Assembly (NCBI GenBank): GCA_019752835.1
Contig: JAIELR010000080.1
Location: forward strand, 1 to 22,923
Source of the DNA: Gammaproteobacteria bacterium
GTDB taxonomy: Bacteria > Pseudomonadota > Gammaproteobacteria > UBA1113
Length of the DNA stretch: 22,923 nucleotides
Reading direction: 5' to 3'
The position numbers and the translations under genes are program-made. Positions 1 through 6,765 of this stretch are shown piece by piece (within the stretch, counting starts at the first letter, position 1; the number at the start of each line of letters is the position of its first letter). A model generated the notes under the pieces. That model ran no database searches. It was not told where the DNA came from and saw only the letters and a list, made by a program, of their open reading frames with translations.

Positions 1-285
1 AAAATAAGAGCCCATACCATAAATACTGCCATAATCCATAAGATCGGCTTTTTGAAAGCCTGCTTTACCCGCAATAATGTCCTCTTGAGCCATCACCATT
101 TGGCCAGTAGCAGTGACAAATTGTTTAGGCAATGGCGGTGCTTCTTGATATGTTCTATAAGTCCCCCAAGCTACCACGGCAAAGCACACGAATGCCATTA
201 GCAACAAAAACCATTTAAGAACGTTCGCTATTCTGTCTGGCTCAAAATTTATTGGCTTAGCCGTTAGATTAAGTTTGTTTTCCAT
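1..285 (-). CDS. norB: Quinol-dependent nitric oxide reductase, N-terminal part (cut by window edge)
   Basis: The reverse strand is open from an ATG at 285 to the window edge (95 codons). Residues 20-42 form a hydrophobic membrane helix. It is followed by a periplasmic stretch with TGQMVMAQEDIIAGKAGFQK and then DYGSIYGMGSYF. This is the usual order at the N-terminus of single-subunit quinol nitric oxide reductases (qNOR, NorB/NorZ), which reduce NO to N2O in the inner membrane. The start is supported by an AAGGAAA ribosome site 7-8 bases upstream. The heme and FeB ligands lie outside the window, so catalytic competence cannot be judged. It lies 82 bp downstream of tnpT on the same strand. I see no clear NsrR or FNR-type site in that gap. 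The family call rests on motif resemblance only. Confidence 0.82.
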   Translation of the reverse strand, partial: MENKLNLTAKPINFEPDRIANVLKWFLLLMAFVCFAVVAWGTYRTYQEAPPLPKQFVTATGQMVMAQEDIIAGKAGFQKADLMDYGSIYGMGSYF

Positions 286-367
286 TATCCTATTTTCCTT
301 TTTGTATCGTTAAAGTCGGGCAAAGAGATAAAAATAACACTTTTGAAGCCTTCTTTATTACGATTCA

Positions 368-1444
368 CTAAGCCGCGGCTTTTTCTAGGAAAGCCTGGTG
401 CAATTGTTTGAGTTCACCTGCTAATTGAGCCTTTTCTTGCCCTAAAATCCATTTTTCATTGGCCAGTAATTTATTTTGCCCAACCGTTTCATCTAGTTGT
501 GATTTTACCATGGATAGCTGCTCATTTAACACCGCTATTTCGGCTTGCAAAACCATGATTTTTTCAATTTGTGTTTTTGATTCCACGCTTAATGTTTCGT
601 GTTTTTCTTCCCAGTGCTGGCAATTTTCGCCCTTCTGTGCAAGCAATAATTTCGTTTTATTCAGTTCTATGCCTATATTTTCATAACCCTGGCGATTGCT
701 ATCATTTTGCAAAAGCAAAGAATCAGACTCATGTTGCAGCTTAATGAACTTTTTATCTAGATCATTTTTTTCTTGATCTAAGGTTTTATTGGCTAATTTT
801 AGATCTGCAATATCTTTTTCTAGTCGTCGCCGCTCTTCTTCGTTACGTAAATTATCAGCTTGCCGTTGTTCAACCATTGCGGCCCTATAATACTCTAAAT
901 TCGTCTGAATTTGCTGATTCTGCTTGTGTAATTCATCTATGCGAAGGTCTTTTTCATTTAATTTTTGTTCCAACCCAACTATCTGCGATTCTAGAATCGC
1001 TATAGTTGTTTTTGTGGGAGATAACATTTGTTCCAACACGGCTTTTTCTTGAGTTAAGGCATAAACGGATTGTTTAAGCTCTGCTTCACTTTGCAGAAGT
1101 CGGTTATTTTCTTTTTGCTGTTCTTCTATCATTCGATTAAGCTCAGCACTGGTTTGAATAGCCGTGCCTTGTATGGTTGCTATTTGGCTTTCAGCCTGCG
1201 ACATAACACGCTCCCACAACCCTTTTAGCAGTCCAACCAACTCTTCTGGCAAATGCTCTTTGCTGGCGATTTGTTGGGTTATTTCTTGCTTATCACGCCA
1301 AACACGTAAGTGGCCCGCGATGGTGCTATTGCTGCCGGTCTTCAGAATGATGCGACACCGCTCGATGGTGGGCTCATGCCCGCTGGCAATCAGTTGTTCG
1401 GCGGCTCTAGCCACCTCGTGGTAACTGATCCCGGATCTGGACAT
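368..1444 (-). CDS. tnpT: TnpT-like cointegrate-resolution helper with KfrA_N DNA-binding domain (left copy)
   Basis: A 358-residue protein. Residues 1-55 match the KfrA_N type helix-turn-helix region (YHEVARAAEQLIASGHEPT, then a TGSNSTIAGHLRVWRD motif). Residues about 85-355 are almost continuous heptad-rich coiled coil full of E, K, Q and L. In Tn4651/Tn5041-type transposons a protein of this design, TnpT, is encoded divergently from the tyrosine recombinase TnpS and helps it resolve cointegrates. The same divergent arrangement is seen here, with tnpS starting 205 bp away. The ATG is preceded by AGGAG. A second 358-residue copy at 20828-21904 aligns without gaps at about 75% identity (267/358 by hand), with the DNA-binding end most conserved. 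Alternative name: KfrA-family plasmid protein. The helper role is inferred from family and context. Confidence 0.82.
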   Translation of the reverse strand: MSRSGISYHEVARAAEQLIASGHEPTIERCRIILKTGSNSTIAGHLRVWRDKQEITQQIASKEHLPEELVGLLKGLWERVMSQAESQIATIQGTAIQTSAELNRMIEEQQKENNRLLQSEAELKQSVYALTQEKAVLEQMLSPTKTTIAILESQIVGLEQKLNEKDLRIDELHKQNQQIQTNLEYYRAAMVEQRQADNLRNEEERRRLEKDIADLKLANKTLDQEKNDLDKKFIKLQHESDSLLLQNDSNRQGYENIGIELNKTKLLLAQKGENCQHWEEKHETLSVESKTQIEKIMVLQAEIAVLNEQLSMVKSQLDETVGQNKLLANEKWILGQEKAQLAGELKQLHQAFLEKAAA

Positions 1445-1488
1445 GGTTTTTAACTCCTGCGTATTTCATATCGTTTAACATTGCTCAT

Positions 1489-1516
1489 TTTATAACGTTA
1501 TATCATGATAATGCAA
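1489..1516 (-). promoter_or_regulatory. Putative tnpT promoter (left copy)
   Basis: On the minus strand TTGCAT (1516-1511) and TATAAA (1494-1489) are separated by 16 bp, about 45 bp before the tnpT start. The same two hexamers with the same spacing occur upstream of the right tnpT copy although the bases between them differ, which supports a functional promoter. Confidence 0.5.
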
Positions 1517-1553
1517 GCCCTTATTTTGAACAAAATCAACTATCTATAACCAT

Positions 1554-1602
1554 CGTTATCAATACTTATATGTTAACTTCTGAAAACCGTTACTGTAAAA
1601 TA
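1554..1602 (-). other. rst: Putative rst resolution site (left copy) in the tnpT-tnpS intergenic region
   Basis: This 49-bp block is identical, in reverse complement, to 20675-20723 upstream of the right tnpT, while sequence on both sides diverges. It contains imperfect inverted arms GTTATC (1555-1560) and GTTAAC (1572-1577). In Tn4651-type elements the TnpS recombination site rst lies between divergent tnpS and tnpT, which is this position. The exact crossover is not determinable by eye. Confidence 0.6.
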
Positions 1603-1649
1603 CCGTAAAACCAGGGACCACCCCACTAAAATTGTAAGGAGCCTTAAAA

Positions 1650-2651
1650 TTGCTTGCTAAATTACCCCAAAAAACCGAAGAAAACGCCCTATCCAGCGTT
1701 TTAGCACCACAACAGGATGCACCACAGCACTATATCCACTCTGCAACCAGCCACAATACCCGTTTAGCTTATCAAGCCGATATCCGCCATTTTGAACGTT
1801 GGGGAGGCCATCTTCCTGCCAGCACGGACAGTGTTTTGCGCTATTTGCATACTTTTGCATCAATACTTAACCCAAATACCCTGGCAAGGCGGTTAATTGC
1901 CCTTAAATATTGGCATGAGTACCAAGGTTTTTCCGATCCCACTTACTCTCCACTGGTGACAAAGACTTTATCGGGGATCACACGCATACATGGTAAACCT
2001 AAGGATAAAGCCCCACCGCTACTGCCAGAGAAATTGTTACAGATCGTACGCCACTTGGCAGAAAACACTACATTACAAGCACTCCGAGATAGCGCATTGC
2101 TGCAAACAGGATTTCTAGGAGCATTTAGGCGCAGTGAGCTTGTTCAGCTCCAAGTCGAGCATATTGACTGGCAAGCACAAGGTATTGAGATCCTGTTACC
2201 ATCTTCTAAAACGGATCAAACCCATGTGGGTCAGTATTGTGCTATTCCCTATGGCAATGACAAACTGTGCGCTGTCCGCGCTATACAATGTTGGTTAGAG
2301 CAAGCAAATATCCAAGCTGGACCCGTTTTTCGCCGTATTTATCGTAATAATAAAATCGGCAAGACAGGCATAGCGGTATTATCTGTCAATCATATACTTC
2401 AAAGAAACGCCGAATCGGCTGGATTAGAGAATGCCAAACAATTTAGCAGTCACAGTCTGCGTAGAGGATTTGCTACAGCTGCTAGCCGTAATGGTGTTTC
2501 ACTTCAATCCATTATGCAGCAAGGGCGTTGGAAGCAAGTCAGTACGGTTATGGAATATATTGAGGCAGCGGGACGTTTTGAAAATAATGCTGCTGATCAA
2601 GTGCTGCAGCACCTTGAAAAAACACTATCAGATAGGAAAACTGCATGTTAG
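1650..2651 (+). CDS. tnpS: TnpS-like tyrosine recombinase (cointegrate resolvase)
   Basis: A 333-residue tyrosine recombinase. Residues 30-112 form a SAM-like N-terminal core-binding domain. The catalytic domain shows R160 (in GAFRRSEL), K187 (SSKTDQ), H268 and R271 (SHSLRRGFA), W294 in place of the second histidine, and the nucleophile Y303 (VMEYIE). The full set is present, so it looks active. Its expected job is to resolve Tn3-type cointegrates at the adjacent rst-like site together with TnpT. It uses a TTG start, chosen because AAGGAG lies 9 bases upstream and no ATG is nearby. The stop overlaps the tnpA start by 7 nt, implying translational coupling. XerC/D-like integrases are the alternative family, but the neighbours favour TnpS. 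Confidence 0.85.
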   Translation: MLAKLPQKTEENALSSVLAPQQDAPQHYIHSATSHNTRLAYQADIRHFERWGGHLPASTDSVLRYLHTFASILNPNTLARRLIALKYWHEYQGFSDPTYSPLVTKTLSGITRIHGKPKDKAPPLLPEKLLQIVRHLAENTTLQALRDSALLQTGFLGAFRRSELVQLQVEHIDWQAQGIEILLPSSKTDQTHVGQYCAIPYGNDKLCAVRAIQCWLEQANIQAGPVFRRIYRNNKIGKTGIAVLSVNHILQRNAESAGLENAKQFSSHSLRRGFATAASRNGVSLQSIMQQGRWKQVSTVMEYIEAAGRFENNAADQVLQHLEKTLSDRKTAC

Positions 2652-5600
2652 CAACCAATGAGAGGCTTACTCTTTTATCGGAGGCAGAGCAAGCTGCTCT
2701 TTATGAACGCCCCGATTTTGATGATGAACAACGTTTGGAATATTTGAATCTAACGCAAGAAGAATTGGCATTGGTATATAGCCGTACTGATCTGTCAGCT
2801 AAAATCCATTGTGCATTGCAAATAGGCTATTTTAAAGCCATGCATTTATTTTTCCATATTGCTTGGTCAGATGTTAAAGAAGATTATAGCTTCGTCTTGG
2901 AACAATATTTTCAAAATGAGGCTTTTCGCCCTAACGCCATTACAAAACACCAGTATTACGCACAATACGAAATAATAGCAAAGCATTTTGGTTATCAGTT
3001 ATGGGCAAAAGAGTTTGAACCCTTAGTGTTTAAACAGATAGAGCTACTGCTTCGAAAAGACGTTAGTCCTCAATTTATTGTGATGGAACTACTGATCTTC
3101 TTACGAGAAAAAAGGATCATGCGCCCAAAATACACGACGCTTCAGGTTATTTTGAGTCGGGCATTGACTACAGAGAGAAAGCGGTTACTAACAATAATAG
3201 GCGAATCTACAAATAAAGAAGATAGGCTTCGTTTGAACAATTTATTGCTGGAAGAAGAAACTTTATCCGGGTTGGCAAATATCAAGACTGATACAAAAGA
3301 CTTTAAAGCGCGCATGATGAGTGCCGAGCGAGACAAACTTATCACAATAAAACCATTGTATCTATTGGCTAAATCCCTATTGCTAAAGCTGAATCTATCA
3401 CAACAAAATATCGCATACTATGCAAGCCTTGTTCATTACTACACCATCCATGATTTGCGAGAACGGATTAAACAAGAACAAGCTCATCTCTATCTTATAT
3501 GCTATATCTGGAAACGGTACAGACAATTAGCAGATAATTTAATAGACGCATTCTGTTTCCATCTAGGACAATTTGAGACTGAGCTTAAAACAAAGGCTAA
3601 GGAAGCTCATTCTTTGCATGTAATGGGCCAACGAGTAGAATTAATGGTTATGCGACAATTAGCAAGTCTCTTTGTGGTAGATGAACTGTCTGACGATCTC
3701 CGCTTCGGAGATGTGCGTTTAAAAGCTTTTTCAATTATCCCCAAAGACGAGTTAAAGGAGCAGGTATCAGACCTCAGAGAAAAAGAGCTTAAGGAAATTG
3801 ATTTTAAATGGGAGATGGTTGATAAACACTTTCACAGATTTAAGCTCCACCTACGCCCATTAGTACAAGCGCTAGACTTTTCTAGTATATCTGAGAATAG
3901 CCATTGGTTACAGGCTATCAACTGGCTAAAAGAAGTATTTGCTCTCAATAAGCAATTAGATACATATCCTCTTGATGATTGCCCAGAAAAAACACTACCA
4001 AAACGGTTGAAAACTTATCTCATTAACACCAACACCAAAAATAAACACAAGCTGTATGCTGACCGTTATGAATTTTGGGTATATAGACAACTGAAAAAAT
4101 GCCTGAAGTCCGGTAATCTTCATTTGGAAGACAGCATTCACTACCGATCTCTACAGCAAGAATTGAATGAAGCCTTTGAAAAGGGCGCACTAACTCAACC
4201 ATTAGATATTCCCGCATTAAAAACTCCCATTGCTCAACTTCTAGATGCACGATTTTCTGAGTTAAAAGAGCTGTGGTTACGGTTTAACAATGACTTAAGC
4301 CAAGGAAAACTTAAACACCTGCATTTTGATGAAAAGACTAAAACCTTACATTTTAAAAAGTCTAAGGATGAAAAAAACCAGGATCTACAACATCGTTTCT
4401 ATGAGCAATTGCCATTACGCGATATTACTGACGTACTTCGATTCGTTAACAACGGTAGTCATTATTCATCCGTTTTCACACACATACAGCCACGTTATGA
4501 AAAAATACCGGTGGATGAAAATACCTTGAACGCAACCATTATTGCGCAAGCTTTGAATAATGGCAATTATAATATGGTAGATATTTCAGAGATTCCTTAT
4601 GATAGCCTGAATGATACCTATGAATCACGTGTTCGATTACAAACCTTAAAAAACGCAAATGATCTCATCAGTGAAGGCATTTCAAATATGCCTGTTTTTT
4701 CATTTTACCCATTAGATATGCTGATCCTTTATGCGGGATTAGATGGACAAAAATACGAAGTCCAAACGGACACGATCAAAGCTAGACGGTCTAAAAAGTA
4801 TTTTAAAAAAGGGAAGGGAGTTGTCGCTTATACAATGCTATGCAATCATATTCCATTACAGGTTGAACTGATCGGGGCGCACGATCATGAGAGCTACTTT
4901 GCTTTTGATATTTGGTACAATAACTCTACTAGTATCACGCCTAATGTACTTACCGGCGATATGCACATCATTAACAAAGCCAACTTTGCGATCATGGACT
5001 GGTTTGGTGGAAGTTTATATCCACGGTTTACAAACTTACAAACACAAACAAAACACCTATATTGTAGCGATGATCCAACGCAATATAATGGATGGCTTAT
5101 TCATCCAGTAAGTCAAATTAATAGGCAATTAATTGAAGAAGAATGGCCCAACATCAAACGAATCATTGTTGCATTAGGATTAAAAGAAATTAGTCAGAGT
5201 ACGTTAATCAAGAAATTATGCACTTATACTACGGATAATCACACTCGTAGAGCAATTTTTGAATATGACAAGCTAATTCGCAGCATTTATACTCTAAACT
5301 ATATGCAAGATCGCAAGTTACAACGTGATGTACACCGGTCACAAAATCGAATAGAATCTTATCATCAACTACGTGCCGCTATTGCCACTGCGTATGGTAA
5401 AAAGCATCTGATTGGTCGTGGCGAACGTGAAATTGAAATTAGTAATCAATGCGGCAGACTGATTGCCAATGCGATTATTTATTACAACTCCGCTATACTA
5501 TCCAAGCTAAAAGTAAAATATGAAGCTGAGGGTAATCATAAGGCTTTGGCTCTTTTGAAGAAAATTTCACCGGTAGCCTGGCAGCACATCAATTTTCATG

Positions 5601-5725
5601 GGCATTTTATTTTTTCTAGTGATGCATCAATTGTAGACATTGATGCTATGATAAGTAACCTGATCCTGGAAAACCGGGAGAATACGGTTGTGTTTAAAAA
5701 GTATCCTGAACCTTTGATGGTTTAG
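2645..5725 (+). CDS. tnpA: Tn3-family transposase TnpA
   Basis: 1026 residues, the normal size for Tn3-family transposases, which perform replicative transposition by joining donor and target into a cointegrate. The N-terminal about 170 residues match the DUF4158 type DNA-binding region (TLLSEAEQAALYERPDFDDE). The C-terminal DDE domain keeps the expected acidic residues: D700 in YAGLDGQKYE, D772 in TGDMHIINKANF and E904 in NRIESYHQLR. No frameshift or stop interrupts it. It starts inside the end of tnpS, with AGGAAA just upstream. Unusually, no GGGG-type terminal inverted repeat is visible after its stop or beyond tnpT on the other side, so the element's original ends are not recognisable near this module. 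Confidence 0.95.
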   Translation: MLATNERLTLLSEAEQAALYERPDFDDEQRLEYLNLTQEELALVYSRTDLSAKIHCALQIGYFKAMHLFFHIAWSDVKEDYSFVLEQYFQNEAFRPNAITKHQYYAQYEIIAKHFGYQLWAKEFEPLVFKQIELLLRKDVSPQFIVMELLIFLREKRIMRPKYTTLQVILSRALTTERKRLLTIIGESTNKEDRLRLNNLLLEEETLSGLANIKTDTKDFKARMMSAERDKLITIKPLYLLAKSLLLKLNLSQQNIAYYASLVHYYTIHDLRERIKQEQAHLYLICYIWKRYRQLADNLIDAFCFHLGQFETELKTKAKEAHSLHVMGQRVELMVMRQLASLFVVDELSDDLRFGDVRLKAFSIIPKDELKEQVSDLREKELKEIDFKWEMVDKHFHRFKLHLRPLVQALDFSSISENSHWLQAINWLKEVFALNKQLDTYPLDDCPEKTLPKRLKTYLINTNTKNKHKLYADRYEFWVYRQLKKCLKSGNLHLEDSIHYRSLQQELNEAFEKGALTQPLDIPALKTPIAQLLDARFSELKELWLRFNNDLSQGKLKHLHFDEKTKTLHFKKSKDEKNQDLQHRFYEQLPLRDITDVLRFVNNGSHYSSVFTHIQPRYEKIPVDENTLNATIIAQALNNGNYNMVDISEIPYDSLNDTYESRVRLQTLKNANDLISEGISNMPVFSFYPLDMLILYAGLDGQKYEVQTDTIKARRSKKYFKKGKGVVAYTMLCNHIPLQVELIGAHDHESYFAFDIWYNNSTSITPNVLTGDMHIINKANFAIMDWFGGSLYPRFTNLQTQTKHLYCSDDPTQYNGWLIHPVSQINRQLIEEEWPNIKRIIVALGLKEISQSTLIKKLCTYTTDNHTRRAIFEYDKLIRSIYTLNYMQDRKLQRDVHRSQNRIESYHQLRAAIATAYGKKHLIGRGEREIEISNQCGRLIANAIIYYNSAILSKLKVKYEAEGNHKALALLKKISPVAWQHINFHGHFIFSSDASIVDIDAMISNLILENRENTVVFKKYPEPLMV

Positions 5726-6172
5726 CGATGTATTTTCTAGGAAAGCTGACTTAGTTGTCACGAGAAATGAAGAAATGCATGAAAAGGCAAAGGTCTACAT
5801 AGCGCTGATATTATAGATATTGCTACAGTAAAAGGAAAAGCAGAACTAAAATCTATGCTCTTGCTCTTGTATTAGAGTTTACTTTTGTATAGAATTTGGT
5901 TAGGATTAAAACAAAGAATATTTGAGGAAATCATTAAAGCACAGAGAGAGTTGAGTGAAGTCTATAAGGTATTATGCTGCCGTACTGAAAAAACACGCTA
6001 AATGGTTTGGGATTTTAAAATCAAGATTAGGAGTATTAAAAAAATGTCTCCAAGTTTCTTTATTCAGCCTAATTTAAGGACAGTTGTATGAAGCAATTCA
6101 AACTTAGTTATAAACTATAAACACTCTGGTGAATTACTTCAGTAATTTATTAACCTAAGGACGGAAAGTAAT
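5726..6172 (+). other. 447-bp spacer with a possible decayed coding fragment
   Basis: No intact gene is seen. One frame (5792-6001) is open for 69 codons except for a single internal TAG. Its second half reads like a real amphipathic protein (LKQRIFEEIIKAQRELSEVY). There is no plausible start codon and I do not recognise it. A Tn3-like inverted repeat was sought here because tnpA ends at the left border, but none was found. The last 50 bases hold the leader of the DUF2231 gene. Confidence 0.4.
6132..6147. promoter_or_regulatory. Palindrome upstream of the copper block (possible operator)
   Basis: AATTACT and AGTAATT form perfect 7-bp inverted arms around a 2-bp centre, 25 bp before the first gene of the copper block. 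The position suits an operator of a dimeric regulator. No regulator gene is present in the window and the motif is not a CueR-type site that I recognise. Confidence 0.35.
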
Positions 6173-6745
6173 ATGATCGAAATCATCCCAAATTGGCATC
6201 CCATTTTTGTTAATTTTACAGTGGCTTTGTTTAGTACTTCTGTAGGATTTTATACTTTAGCATATCTACTTCCAAAATTTAGGCTTTTTCCAAAATTAGT
6301 CCCCGATTTTGAGATAGTAGCGCGATGGTGTTTATGGGTCGTTGGCATAGTCGTTATTGTTACCGTTTTGGCTGGTCTGTATGCTTATAATACCGTTAGA
6401 CATGATGCCCCTTCCCATCTGGCAATGACGAACCATCGTAATTGGGCTATGCCCACTGCAGGTGCAATGGTTCTAGTTGCAATATATTCTTTATGGCGTA
6501 CCTATCAGCAGAAAGGCGTCACTATTGCATTCATTCTTGTCTTACTTGTTGTGCAAGGATTGCTATTGTCCACTGCATGGCGTGGTGCAGAGGTTGTATT
6601 TCGTTATGGTGTGGGTGTAATGTCCTTGCCTAAAGCTGATCATCATCATGCAGGAGAAACAACAGGAACTAAAATGGATGATTCAACGATGCCTCTCATG
6701 AAAAATCATGAACATAGCAATTCTCAGAATGATCACACACCATAA
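6173..6745 (+). CDS. DUF2231 membrane protein with His/Met-rich tail
   Basis: A 190-residue inner-membrane protein with four predicted helices (about 11-33, 49-71, 92-108, 116-134). The opening WHPIFVNFTVALF and the conserved NHRNWA loop are typical of DUF2231, a family without a settled function that often sits beside copper or cytochrome genes. The tail (155-190) is rich in metal ligands, with HHH at 157-159 plus further His and Met residues, suggesting copper binding. The start has GGAAAG 6 bases upstream. It ends 20 bp before the multicopper oxidase gene and is probably co-transcribed with it. A copper accessory role is inferred from context and the tail. Confidence 0.75.
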   Translation: MIEIIPNWHPIFVNFTVALFSTSVGFYTLAYLLPKFRLFPKLVPDFEIVARWCLWVVGIVVIVTVLAGLYAYNTVRHDAPSHLAMTNHRNWAMPTAGAMVLVAIYSLWRTYQQKGVTIAFILVLLVVQGLLLSTAWRGAEVVFRYGVGVMSLPKADHHHAGETTGTKMDDSTMPLMKNHEHSNSQNDHTP

Positions 6746-6765
6746 CTAATCATTAAGGGTTTTTA

